64,000 nucleotides of DNA from Sporopachydermia quercuum (lineage: Eukaryota; Ascomycota; Sporopachydermiomycetes; Sporopachydermiales; Sporopachydermiaceae), in NCBI GenBank assembly GCA_001599295.1, contig BCGN01000002.1, forward strand, positions 186,001 through 250,000, given 5' to 3'. Below are positions 43,305 through 53,293 of this stretch, piece after piece. Numbering within the stretch: the first letter of the stretch is position 1; every line of letters begins with the position of its first letter. A program made the translations under genes and the position numbers. The notes beneath the pieces were generated by a model that saw only the letters and a list, made by a program, of their open reading frames with translations, searched no databases and was not told where the DNA came from.

Positions 43305-43904
43305 ATGAGAGTTAGGTTTTCTTTGATGTATATGCGTATTTAGATACATAGGAGGTTTTTGGATTTGTTTAATAAAAATTATTATTTCGTTTGATCTGGG
43401 GTGAATATTTGAAATGATCTGCTGAGTATCTTGTAGACATGTTCATATTGTCTTATTGATAATGAGCTAGCTAAGGATTTATTAGATTAACGTATTAAAG
43501 TAAATGAAATAAGAAATTTGAATATATGTGGTGACAGGCTGTTATAAGAAGCGGGCTACAAGTTAAAATTTTATTTATTTCAGGAGATAATAGAAGTGCG
43601 CTGTTCAGCAATTGATGAGATGCTTATTCATTCAAGGAGTAGATGGACATATAAAGTTCAAGTGAAAAGGAAACTAAAGTTAAGATTCTAATTGTCAATT
43701 TTTGCCATACTAACTTAAATAGTTTAAAGTTCAGAGATTCATTTTATATAGTTTCTATTTAGGAAATAGAGCAAACTTCGTCAACAGAATTCTGAGATGA
43801 ACTTAATGGTAAACATAACAGAATCATTGCAGTGTCTACGTCTACTGCATATATTTAAAACCGACTTCTGACCAAAAATACCTTTTCTGATTTTAGTATA
43901 CAAA
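43305..43904. other. convergent intergenic, PHO84 / unknown gene
   Basis: 600 bp of AT-rich 3' flanks. A TACTAAC at 43708-43714 is followed by an AG but no coding exon. Nothing else was seen. Confidence 0.4.
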
Positions 43905-45332
43905 TTATAAATTTACCGTTTTCATTTCGTTTGCTTTAGCATTTCTGGTCCTTATATACAGCCTTGTTGTTTCACCTAAGCCAGCATTCATGTAACTTGA
44001 TGCCCATAATAAATCATCATTTAACATATTTTTCTCCTTTGCCTTGTTCGTAGATTTTTCATCCAATTTTTGTTGTAATAGTTCAGGAAATAGTCGAAAG
44101 TCCAGTACAACAGATTTTGGTAGTTTTCTCAATGTTAGATTCATGCATTTTTGTTTCAAATGGTTTCTGACGAGGTAAAACTTTCTGCCAAGAAGTGGAT
44201 TTCTTTTCAATAACTGTGAAAACAAGGTATCATCTTTAAATAGCTGTCTCCATTCTTGAACAAAAGGAAACTTCTTTGTTAACAGCGTCTTTTTGTTCGG
44301 TTGAATAACTGAAAAATCGGGATCAGCTTCAATGTATAATAAGTGTTTAATCTTCATCAGGCTTAATAACCCACTAGCTCCAACTTTCGTACATCCACCT
44401 AGAGAGATCATTTCAATAAATGGCCATTTACCACTATTACATACGGACAATGACCATGTTGATAAAATGTTATCGTCGATTGAAGAATTACCATAATGCC
44501 CAACGGAGCTATTGATCCCCATACCTGATGCTGGTGCTGTTAAATTAAGAATCATTAACGTATCCAGTTTTAGTAACGATAAAAGCTGAGCTCTAGTAAA
44601 CCTAACAGACATTCTGCTTAAATCCAGCATTACCAAATTACTGAATTTATATGAAGCTAACGTTGTGTTCAGTTCTCCAACGAACAAATCAATCGAATCA
44701 CCATGAAACAATGATTCAATTCGGTGTTTCTTCTTTCCTTGAACAAGATGTTTATAGAGAAATAACGATCTATCATCCAAGAATCTAGTTAAATATTCTT
44801 CTTCCAACATGGGATCTTCATAACTGTCTTGGTATAGCTGTGTGTGATGACATATGAAGTTTTTATTGTCACTGAATGTTGACGCAAATTTACAGAACGT
44901 AATGAAAGAATCCTCTCCTTTTTCTATTATATTTCGCCACAAATGTTTCCAACTGGACTCCCAGTTTGCATATTTTAAATGCTCAACAGATAACGAATCT
45001 ACTAACATTGCCAACGATTCCAGGCATATTGTTCTTAATGATTTGATTGGTGTTTGGTTTGGTTTGTTGCTGGAGGTATTGCTAGGTTGAAAATGGGAAT
45101 TGAACTCATGTTTCAGCTCCACCCAGTTATTTCTTTGCACTTTAACTACAATATCATTAACTAGAGCATCATTAAATGCTCCAACTGCAGTGCTTCTCTC
45201 ATCATGGCGGCCCAATGGGTGTTTCTCATCTTTCAGTCTCCATCTCAGCTTCTTCATCTGATGTCTGAAAGCAGCCCTGGCCAGACCGTTAGACCTTGTA
45301 CCACTAGTATTGCGTTTCCTCTTGAACGCCAT
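43905..45332 (-). CDS. unrecognised 475-residue protein with leucine-rich segments
   Basis: I do not recognise this protein. The N-terminus is strongly basic (MAFKRKRNTSGTR, then FRHQMKKLRWRLKDEKH), like a nuclear or nucleolar signal. The middle contains LRR-like lines, LVMLDLSRMSVRFTRAQLLS, LDTLMILNLTAPASG and FIEMISLGGCTKVGASGLLS (about 225-335), resembling F-box/LRR or ribonuclease-inhibitor-type repeats. A helical C-terminus contains LLKRNPLLGRKFYLVRNHLK and LPKSVVLDFRLFPELLQQKL. No signal peptide or membrane segment is seen. It is divergent from ALO1, with 463 bp between starts. Confidence 0.8.
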   Translation of the reverse strand: MAFKRKRNTSGTRSNGLARAAFRHQMKKLRWRLKDEKHPLGRHDERSTAVGAFNDALVNDIVVKVQRNNWVELKHEFNSHFQPSNTSSNKPNQTPIKSLRTICLESLAMLVDSLSVEHLKYANWESSWKHLWRNIIEKGEDSFITFCKFASTFSDNKNFICHHTQLYQDSYEDPMLEEEYLTRFLDDRSLFLYKHLVQGKKKHRIESLFHGDSIDLFVGELNTTLASYKFSNLVMLDLSRMSVRFTRAQLLSLLKLDTLMILNLTAPASGMGINSSVGHYGNSSIDDNILSTWSLSVCNSGKWPFIEMISLGGCTKVGASGLLSLMKIKHLLYIEADPDFSVIQPNKKTLLTKKFPFVQEWRQLFKDDTLFSQLLKRNPLLGRKFYLVRNHLKQKCMNLTLRKLPKSVVLDFRLFPELLQQKLDEKSTNKAKEKNMLNDDLLWASSYMNAGLGETTRLYIRTRNAKANEMKTVNL

Positions 45333-45795
45333 TTTGAAATATAACGCGCTCTATTTTGCTCTCTTTCTTGAAGTTTTATAAATACATTTGATACAAAATA
45401 AATAGCTTACACATACCAAATAAATATATGAAACGCGAATATCACGTATATTTTCCTTTAAAAGAAAAAGGTAAGAAACTATCACGTGGAGTAAATTTCT
45501 CGTGTCCGTTGGATGAAATTTGTTAGGTATTCAGAACTACCCTCATATATTTCCAGCTCAGTGTAATCATCTTAACAAAACCTAACGTTCCCTTCCTAAC
45601 AAACATCTTACGAGTTTTTTTTCAATTCCAATTCCTATTTTACCCTTCTAACGATTTCCATCCAACAGCCAACATTCCATCTCTGGTCAATGGCCGACCC
45701 CTACTCATAATTCATTGTTCGGAGCTATTTGCAAATTGTATGTTTCATCATTCAATTGATAGTCATTATCTTTAAAAAGCTTACCCTCAGCTCAA
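45333..45795. promoter_or_regulatory. divergent promoter, unknown gene / ALO1
   Basis: 463 bp shared 5' region. ATCACGTG at 45481-45488 is a Cbf1-type E-box, and ATCACGTATAT occurs about 40 bp to its left. A T-run near 45616 may exclude nucleosomes. Confidence 0.4.
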
Positions 45796-47391
45796 ATGGG
45801 ACTCAATTCTTATCCAAAAGAACTCTCCCACTTGGTGGCTATCAAGCCATTCCATAAAACATGGGCTGGTACTTACTTCTGTTATCCAGAAGTATATCTT
45901 CAGCCGAGCAGTATTGAAGAGATTCGACTGATTGTCGATGAAGCTAGGAGGAATAGAAAAACAATTATGGTAGTTGGCTCTGGCCATTCTCCATCAGATC
46001 TTACCATGACCAAAGAATGGTTAGTGAATCTTGATAAATTCAATAAAGTAGTCTCAGTCACACCTGACCCTAATGGCACGGGATTATACACTGATGTTAA
46101 GTTAGAAGCAGGTATTCGTATTTATCAAATCAATGATTTTCTCAAAACCAAAGGTTTAGCGTTACAAAGCTTGGGATCAATCAGTGAACAATCAATTGGT
46201 GGAATCATCTCAACTGGTACTCATGGGTCAAGTGCTTACCATGGTTTGGTTTCACAGCAGGTTGTTGAGATCACAGCTGTTACAGGCCAAGGTGAATTAG
46301 TTACTTGTTCTCAGTATCAGAACCCTGAATATTTCCGTGGCTTGATGCTTTCTTTGGGCAAATTAGGTCTTATTGTTTATGTCACTGTCCGAACCGTTCC
46401 AAGATTCCAATTGGAATCTAACCAGGAAATCATCAGTTTTGATCGTTTATTGGACATTTGGAACACTGTATGGACATCTAGTGAGTTTATTCGTATTTGG
46501 TGGTTCCCTTATGCTAGGAGATGCGTTTTATGGAGGGCCAATAAATCTACTAAACCAATCTCTCCTCCTAGAAAAAGTTGGTATGGTACTTTCACTGGTA
46601 GATTATTCTATGAGTTTTTATTATTCTTATCTGTCCATATATATCCCAGATTGACTCCTACTATTGAGAAATTTATATTCTCTCGTCAATATGGTATGGA
46701 AGAAACATATAAAAAAGTGAAGAATGAAGCGGTACAGGAATCTGTCGAAGGTTTCAATATGGATTGTTTGTTTTCACAGTTTGTCAATGAGTGGGCTTGT
46801 CCTTTAGAAGATGGCATTGAAATATTGAGAGATTTGGAAGCTGAGATTTTCAAAGCTGTCCGTACTGGTGATTTCTTTGTCCATGCTCCAATTGAAGTCA
46901 GATGTTGTAATACAAGTGGTGATGATGTTCCAAGAGAGCCTAATTTACAAAGTAGAAACAATCTATCTCGTGGTGCAATTTTTGGTAATAACCTTAAGCC
47001 CTTGTTGGATTATTCTCCTATGATTGTCACAGAGAAAGCTGACTATTCTGTTGTCGATAACAGTGATCTCTCGTTGGTTATTAATGCTACTATGTATCGG
47101 CCATTTGGTACTAACTGTAAGATTGCCAAATGGTTTGAAACATTTGAGAGTATTATGAGAGAAAAGGATGGTAAGCCACACTGGGCTAAGAATTTCATTG
47201 GGGCATTCTCAACAGAAGACGCCGGTAAGAAAGCTGTGCATGACTATGATATGAAGGGTCTTCGTCCGTATATGCAAGACTGGTACGAAGATGATTTGGA
47301 TAGTTTCAAAGCATTGAGAAAGAAGTATGATCCTGATGATGTATTTCTCAGTGGAAAGGAATGGGCAGTGAGAAATGGATTAGTAGATTAA
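45796..47391 (+). CDS. ALO1: D-arabinono-1,4-lactone oxidase
   Basis: 531 residues, against 526 in S. cerevisiae. Mitochondrial outer-membrane flavoenzyme that makes D-erythroascorbate, the last step of the yeast ascorbate-like antioxidant pathway. The N-terminal FAD-binding PCMH domain shows MVVGSGHSPSDL, where the histidine carries covalent FAD in this family, then LQSLGSISEQSIGGIISTGT. The C-terminal ALO domain carries HWAK (the HWXK motif, about residue 460) and ends near KYDPDDVFLSGKEW. A hydrophobic segment near 270-285 (RLFYEFLLFLSVHIYPRL) could anchor it in the membrane. Tandem with the AIM33-like gene, as in S. cerevisiae YML086C/YML087C. Confidence 0.95.
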   Translation: MGLNSYPKELSHLVAIKPFHKTWAGTYFCYPEVYLQPSSIEEIRLIVDEARRNRKTIMVVGSGHSPSDLTMTKEWLVNLDKFNKVVSVTPDPNGTGLYTDVKLEAGIRIYQINDFLKTKGLALQSLGSISEQSIGGIISTGTHGSSAYHGLVSQQVVEITAVTGQGELVTCSQYQNPEYFRGLMLSLGKLGLIVYVTVRTVPRFQLESNQEIISFDRLLDIWNTVWTSSEFIRIWWFPYARRCVLWRANKSTKPISPPRKSWYGTFTGRLFYEFLLFLSVHIYPRLTPTIEKFIFSRQYGMEETYKKVKNEAVQESVEGFNMDCLFSQFVNEWACPLEDGIEILRDLEAEIFKAVRTGDFFVHAPIEVRCCNTSGDDVPREPNLQSRNNLSRGAIFGNNLKPLLDYSPMIVTEKADYSVVDNSDLSLVINATMYRPFGTNCKIAKWFETFESIMREKDGKPHWAKNFIGAFSTEDAGKKAVHDYDMKGLRPYMQDWYEDDLDSFKALRKKYDPDDVFLSGKEWAVRNGLVD

Positions 47392-48129
47392 ATTGTTAGA
47401 TATGAATGAAGTGTTAGAGTGGAAATATGAAGTATGGAGTATGGAGCATGTAAAATTGTGTATTAATTTCCACTTTCTGCTTTTACTTTCGCCACAGTTA
47501 TGCTTGTAAAGTTGCTATAACGAATTTTAGGTATCCTAATCATAATTCTGAGAATCTAGAATCAATGGGGTAGTATGAGAATCGTCATGGAATTAATATT
47601 AAATGGTCCTGTTGATTAGTTTGCATTGCTGCTGCAATATGCAACCTAATAATCCACTATACTTTGAATCATATTATTCTGCCAACAAACACTTATCATT
47701 CTTATCGCTGTATTGTCATTCTCCTCAACCTAACATTCCTAAATTAACACCTAACTCTTTAGTCCCATATCACATACCTACACTAAATACTCAATTCCCT
47801 ATGCTAATGCTAGTCGTAACGTAACGTAACCTAACATTCATATATATATTTCCCGTATCAGGGCCATTGCACATTTATGCTCCTGCATGACGAGATTCTA
47901 AGCAATTAATCAAACACTTTAATTCCTCTTTTACAACCTTTTTCCTCCTTTTTTAATTCCATTTCCATATTTTGCTTCTAAATTCATATGAACAGGCTCC
48001 ATTTCCTAACAGAAGACAATATTTTCATCAGATTGTTTTCCGCAAGCAAAAGAACCACTTCCATAATTGCTATCACGTATTGGCGTACTAGCACAAACTT
48101 ATTTATTCCCCATCAGCAATCTATTCGCA
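47392..48129. promoter_or_regulatory. intergenic ALO1 / AIM33-like, with overlapping uORF
   Basis: 738 bp. GTAAC is repeated three times at 47816-47830. A 49-codon open frame (47988-48137) starts upstream of the AIM33-like ATG and ends 8 bp past its first base in another frame. If transcribed, it would limit initiation at the main start. Confidence 0.4.
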
Positions 48130-49056
48130 ATGCTTGAACTACTTGCCTATACTCCAAGAACCAGAGATACTATCTACATTCCAAGCTTTTTACTGATTTT
48201 TGGTGTCTATTTAGTAAGAAGTCAATGGACCATCTACGCTGTTCTCGCCGTGGTCTCTTTTCTCTCTGTGAAACTCATTCATTTCACTTACTTCAAAGTA
48301 AGACTAAACAATGATACTTTCACTAAGTTCACTTTGGCAGAAAAGGTCCCAGTAAGCCATGATACAAATATTTACAGATTTGAACTTGCTTCTGCTAATG
48401 ACATTTTCTCAATTCCTGTTGGGCATCATGTTGGTGTCAGAGCCGTGATTAACGGCAAGGAATACGTTAAATACTATACACCTTTATCACCATTTGAAAG
48501 AGGGTTCTTTGATATCATGGTTAAGACTTATTTCGAAACAGGAACAGTATCTAAGTATCTTTATGGTTTAAACGTTGGTGATGAAGTTGAATTCAAAGGT
48601 CCTGTTGGTAGATTATCATATTTAAGCAATCAAGCAAAAAAGTTAGGTATGATTGCAGGCGGTTCAGGAATTACACCTATTCTACAAACTCTGAAGTTTG
48701 TATTGTTGATTGACAACGAAGACAAGAGTGAAATCAGCTTGGTTTATGCTAATAAAACCGAAGATGATATTCTTTTAAAGGATGAATTAGATGAATTGCA
48801 GGAGAAGTTCCCAAACAGATTCTCTGTTCATTATGTGTTGGACAATCCTAAAGCTCCTGAGAAATGGGAAGGAGATGTTGGTTATGTTACTAAGGAGTTG
48901 ATTAAAAAGTATCTTCCTGGACCATCTCCTGATACTAAATTATTGATTTGTGGGCCCCCTGGTTTGAAGACATCTGTTGCACGTTATACTGAAGAGCTTG
49001 GCTTTGATAAGGCTACACCACCATCCCAACAGGATGATCAAGTATTCATTTTCTAA
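48130..49056 (+). CDS. AIM33: NADH-cytochrome b5 reductase family (AIM33/PGA3-like)
   Basis: 308 residues from the first in-frame ATG at 48130. The frame is open 21 codons upstream but without ATG. Two hydrophobic N-terminal segments (about 11-45, YIPSFLLIFGVYLVRS and IYAVLAVVSFLSVKLI) anchor it in a membrane. The FAD domain shows GHHVGVRA and the FAD motif KYYTPLS. The NADH domain shows GMIAGGSGITPILQ and LLICGPPG. The C-terminus DDQVFIF is typical of the family. It should pass electrons from NADH to cytochrome b5 or a similar acceptor. Its place between ALO1 and UFO1 favours AIM33 (YML087C) over CBR1 or PGA3. The symbol rests on that synteny. Confidence 0.8.
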   Translation: MLELLAYTPRTRDTIYIPSFLLIFGVYLVRSQWTIYAVLAVVSFLSVKLIHFTYFKVRLNNDTFTKFTLAEKVPVSHDTNIYRFELASANDIFSIPVGHHVGVRAVINGKEYVKYYTPLSPFERGFFDIMVKTYFETGTVSKYLYGLNVGDEVEFKGPVGRLSYLSNQAKKLGMIAGGSGITPILQTLKFVLLIDNEDKSEISLVYANKTEDDILLKDELDELQEKFPNRFSVHYVLDNPKAPEKWEGDVGYVTKELIKKYLPGPSPDTKLLICGPPGLKTSVARYTEELGFDKATPPSQQDDQVFIF

Positions 49057-50157
49057 GGTCTAAACCTAGGAAATATGAGGAAATGTGGGGAGAAAAACGG
49101 GAAATGAGGTTTTCCAGCCAAATGACATAATACTGGCACAACAGTGAGTCCAATGGCATGTCGTAAGTACATTTTCTAGTTGAATTGATACTTAAAAGCG
49201 ACATTCATTCAACGTTGAAACACTCTAAAATTCAATGCTGATAATAGAATGATAGAATATATATAGTTTGTGCTTATAAGACGCGTTTTATTGTTGATTT
49301 ATGTTGACTTTTTCCTGGTTTCTCACTTATTCCTGATTAGTAATTGAAAATGATAGCCAGGACTCTCCTACGAAAGTGCTGAAGATATCAGTCGATCCCT
49401 GATATGAGACAGTCTTGTAACATCCCCCTCAGTACTTCATACTTAATTCCCAATAGAAAATAGTAGAGAATACCAAGAGCTTAACTGCTATCATAATGAA
49501 CCACAAGTACCTTTTTAATAATCGAATCTTAATAACCATTTTGATTTCCTTCTCAACTCTACTTGGCTTGGCTCACTCTTAACGCGATAGTTCTTCTCTT
49601 TTCCCACTTCACGTCTCGTCTCGTTTCCACAGTGCGAAACAACCAAATTGTCATAAAAAGGATAAATCCCAGTAATAAATACCCAACAAAGGTTAATATA
49701 TGAATTCAACATCTCTCAATAAACTCTCTTGTAAATTCCGCTCTTGTACCTATCCTCCGCCACCTACCCCCTCCAACCCCTCTTATCTCAGCTGGTGTTG
49801 TCTCTAAAATTCCCCCAACACTTTGGGTCTCATTTCATTCAGTCTATATCATTGTACCCCTGAAATGGGACATGAGTTTTAGCTTTGCACTCATTGCATA
49901 AAAAGTATAAATTTCCAGCACGCCTCTCATTTCTTTTCCTTTACTGTTTTGACCTTATAAAAAAGCATCGGGAAGCTGCCATCGAGAAGTTATAGCACGT
50001 GGTGAGCATGAAAGAAACTGAAGTGAAGCTGTTTGTGGCATGTGAATGACGGGATTCAACTGTTTTGGGTAATAGAAGAAACCTTTTTTTGGTAAACAGT
50101 AGCGAACTACTGAATATGGCTATTGAATAACAAGTGGATATCCAAACGGCAACTGCT
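49057..50157. promoter_or_regulatory. intergenic AIM33-like / UFO1
   Basis: 1.1 kb. It contains a TATA-like ATAAAAAAGC near 49958, CACGTG at 49997-50002 and a 4-codon upstream frame (50116-50130, MAIE) 27 bp before the UFO1 ATG. No other gene was seen. Confidence 0.4.
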
Positions 50158-52980
50158 ATGGCAACAGGAGTAGCTGGAAAGCACAGGAACCTTGAGAATC
50201 TCGGAATCCCCGCAGTTTTGGAACCCCATCATGAACCCCGCCTTAGTATAAACGAGCTCCCCGATGAAACACTAAAACAGATCTTTACATACTTGGACGG
50301 TTATAATCTTGAAACCTGTGCCACAGTCTGTAGGAAATGGTACGAGCTTTTGTCCCATGACGAAGTATGGCATCAGATGTTTTTGCAGCAATTTAAGCCT
50401 CGTTTTTGGCAGAATTTTGGGCTGAAGACTGGGGGCTTTGAAGGATCCCCGCCAATGGAATTCGCCCCAGTGTCTAGAAGCCACACTTGGAGACGGGAAC
50501 TGTACGTCCGAGAGCGACTACTTCGGAAGTGGATCAAAGGTAAAACAGTTCGGTATCAGTACACTCTTCGGCATGGACCGATTGCTGATATAGAATGTAA
50601 CTTCCGAGCGAACACGGCTATAACGGTATCTCCGACTGGAATATTCCATAAGCTGCATTTACGAGTACGCAAATACGATGTGGAGGTACATACAATGAAT
50701 TGGGGAGTAATGCAGTGTTACAATATGAGTAAACATAATGGGGTACTAGTGGGATACACTGATGGACGAGTTGGTGTTTTATTTTCCCCGCTTTTCAACC
50801 TAGATTCGGAATGTGTTTTTATGCGGGGAGATCATCGCGGCGCCGGCATTAGTAGCTGTTTGATATATCCGAAGACCGGCCTTCGTGACGGAGTCAATGC
50901 TCTCACTGGGGATGCTGCGGGGTACATTCAAGGTTGGAATATGAAGACTCGGAAGCGGATATTCCGAAGCCGGGTAAGTTTACTGTCTATCGAGTGGATT
51001 GCATCCGATTTTCGGGGACGGATAGTCTGTTTAGACAAAAGCGGAAGGTTTTATACATGTAAGGAGTATCCTTATGGCGGAAAGAGTCCCGAAAAGACGT
51101 CGGAGTGGAATTCTAAAAGAAACTTGGAAATGGTTGAGCCGAGACCTGCGAACTTATCAGGAAACCAGCAAAATAATCTTCCAGGGAACAATAATAGTAA
51201 TAGTAGCAACGCAACCGGCACACGGGAACTCTCGGAAGATGAAGTAGAATGGAAGTTGTTGTTCGCATGTGATCCTCATATTCCGGAAGATTTCGGACTA
51301 AATCCCAATTCGGAAATCGATCCGAGCCTACCATATGAAAACATCCGACCAGATATTCGGCACGTGGACTTCGGAGCAGAAAACTTACTTATCTTCTCCG
51401 GAACTTCGGTGATAAAGTGTAACTTTAACGGAACAATTACCCATTTCAGAATCAAAGTTCCCGCGGATGTGCAGAGGAAATACTATGACAAAATAGGGTT
51501 TAATCTCCATTTCCCTGGCAGGGTTGGAGCGGGTAATGACATTATTTATATGGCAGAAATAGACGGAAGCTCGGCAAACAACTCCGACTTCGGAAACAGA
51601 AACGGAACCGCAAACGTGGGGTCAAATGGCGTTTTGGGTACAATTGTTATGATCTCCGGTTTGGTCATCGTATGGAATATTCGGCAAAACGATTACAGCA
51701 GGGTAATCACTCCACCTTTAAGCTCCAGCTCTAGTATTATCACTGAAATAAATCACAAACGATACATTCCAAATGAGGAAACTACCCCCATTTTCCCTCC
51801 ATATTCCTCTAGCCGTATTGGGACAAGCCTCGGAAGCACACCGGCTTCCGATGTCAATATCCAATCAATAATTATTCCTAGTTTCAATTATGCAACACCA
51901 TATAACGGCTCCCCTGCAGTCGCCTCAGTGAAAATGAACCCCCTCATTACTATTTGTTCGGCTTTGAACGGAAGCTCCATCGCTTACGACTCCCTAACCG
52001 GTACGCAAGTTAAAGTGTCAACAGCTCCGTTTTCAAAGCATTATCTACCGTACAGCCTTCCCCGTATTTCGGATAAGACATCTATCTCTTTGGATACACA
52101 GAACATAGATACCCCGCAAGGTCTAATTTGTACGGATAACGTCATACAGTTCTTCTCCATAGATAACGATAGAGGGGCAAAATGGAAGAACAACTTTCAA
52201 TACCGAAGGGAGTTAGGGCTTGTTGATGACGTAAACAGTAACAGTAGTAAAGAGAAAGAAAGTTTGAAGCGGGACATTCAAACAGATCTGGAATTGCTAG
52301 AAGAGGAGAAAGAGAAAGCTGGAAAATTGGATCGGATCGTGGAGAAGTTTAATGGTGTCTCGTTGGAAGAGTTGACGGATGAAGAGCGGTTAGATTATGT
52401 ATTAAGTATCAGTAAAGAGGCGCACGATGAGGCAAAGAAAGAGGGGTATTTCGGCAGTGAAGTAGAAGAGGATTTAAAGTTAGCTATAGAATTGTCACTT
52501 AAGGAAAAAGGTAAACAACGGCAAGATTTTAAAACTGGAGATGTAACCCAGGAAATCGACCCCGAATTACAAATGGCAATTGAAATGTCTAAATGGAATG
52601 ATCAACAAAATTGGGAAGTTACTATGGATTTAGAATCTTCAAGCTCCTCAAACTGGGGAGTGATTTCCGAATCGGATTTAAACTCGCCCGATTTGGGGTC
52701 TGCGATTGACAGTTCCGAATCTGGCCATGAAATGCTAGAACTAAGTCATTCCGAAACAAAGTTAAACTCATTGCACGATTTCATTGTCCAGAAAAGAAAA
52801 AGTGGAAAGCAAAGAATGTCTGATAAGGTATCTTCAAGGCGAGGTTCAAGCGGGGCAGCTAATAGTACTTCGAGCATTACCGGAGTAAGCGCCTCGACCG
52901 CAGCTTCGCCATCTGCCCTCAATGAGCAATTTGATGAAGAATTAGAAAAAGCATTGAAACTTTCGTTAATTGAGATGTGA
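50158..52980 (+). CDS. UFO1: F-box/WD-like SCF adaptor Ufo1 with ubiquitin-interacting motifs
   Basis: 940 residues from ATG 50158. The frame opens 8 codons earlier with GTG. The F-box lies at about 30-75 (INELPDETLKQIFTYLDGYN, then ATVCRKWYELLSHDEVWHQM) and recruits Skp1/cullin. The middle (about 130-600) has WD-type strands around IADIECNFR, GVLVGYTDGRVGVLFS, AAGYIQGWNMKTRKR and MISGLVIVWNIRQND. UIM-like helices follow: YVLSISKEAHDEAK, DLKLAIELSLKE, ELQMAIEMSKWN, and at the very end ELEKALKLSLIEM. S. cerevisiae Ufo1 directs Ho endonuclease and Rad30 to degradation and carries three C-terminal UIMs. Longer than Ufo1 (668), mainly through Ser/Asn-rich insertions. Confidence 0.88.
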   Translation: MATGVAGKHRNLENLGIPAVLEPHHEPRLSINELPDETLKQIFTYLDGYNLETCATVCRKWYELLSHDEVWHQMFLQQFKPRFWQNFGLKTGGFEGSPPMEFAPVSRSHTWRRELYVRERLLRKWIKGKTVRYQYTLRHGPIADIECNFRANTAITVSPTGIFHKLHLRVRKYDVEVHTMNWGVMQCYNMSKHNGVLVGYTDGRVGVLFSPLFNLDSECVFMRGDHRGAGISSCLIYPKTGLRDGVNALTGDAAGYIQGWNMKTRKRIFRSRVSLLSIEWIASDFRGRIVCLDKSGRFYTCKEYPYGGKSPEKTSEWNSKRNLEMVEPRPANLSGNQQNNLPGNNNSNSSNATGTRELSEDEVEWKLLFACDPHIPEDFGLNPNSEIDPSLPYENIRPDIRHVDFGAENLLIFSGTSVIKCNFNGTITHFRIKVPADVQRKYYDKIGFNLHFPGRVGAGNDIIYMAEIDGSSANNSDFGNRNGTANVGSNGVLGTIVMISGLVIVWNIRQNDYSRVITPPLSSSSSIITEINHKRYIPNEETTPIFPPYSSSRIGTSLGSTPASDVNIQSIIIPSFNYATPYNGSPAVASVKMNPLITICSALNGSSIAYDSLTGTQVKVSTAPFSKHYLPYSLPRISDKTSISLDTQNIDTPQGLICTDNVIQFFSIDNDRGAKWKNNFQYRRELGLVDDVNSNSSKEKESLKRDIQTDLELLEEEKEKAGKLDRIVEKFNGVSLEELTDEERLDYVLSISKEAHDEAKKEGYFGSEVEEDLKLAIELSLKEKGKQRQDFKTGDVTQEIDPELQMAIEMSKWNDQQNWEVTMDLESSSSSNWGVISESDLNSPDLGSAIDSSESGHEMLELSHSETKLNSLHDFIVQKRKSGKQRMSDKVSSRRGSSGAANSTSSITGVSASTAASPSALNEQFDEELEKALKLSLIEM

Positions 52981-53293
52981 AAAGTGTGGGTGTGTGGGTT
53001 CAGGAAAGAACTTGAAGCGAAGAAACGGGACGAAAAGTGTTCCGTGCATCAGTTATTATGGAAACCCAATTGCGGAAGTAATGATCCTAAAACAACGATA
53101 CTACAATCAACAATTTATATCTTTTCCGTAATTCAAATAGATAATTCATCAGAAGAATGAATTTTCTTTACTATAAACAAAAACTAACAAAAAATTGTGA
53201 CCAATTTGGGTCAACTCTTGAGAATTATCGTGACATTGTGTCATATTACACAGAGAGCATTTCGTTCTATTTGAAGTGACCCCCCTATCGCCG

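Noticed and set aside
43708-43714. TACTAAC with downstream AG
   Set aside because: No coding sequence follows and no donor with an exon precedes; likely chance.
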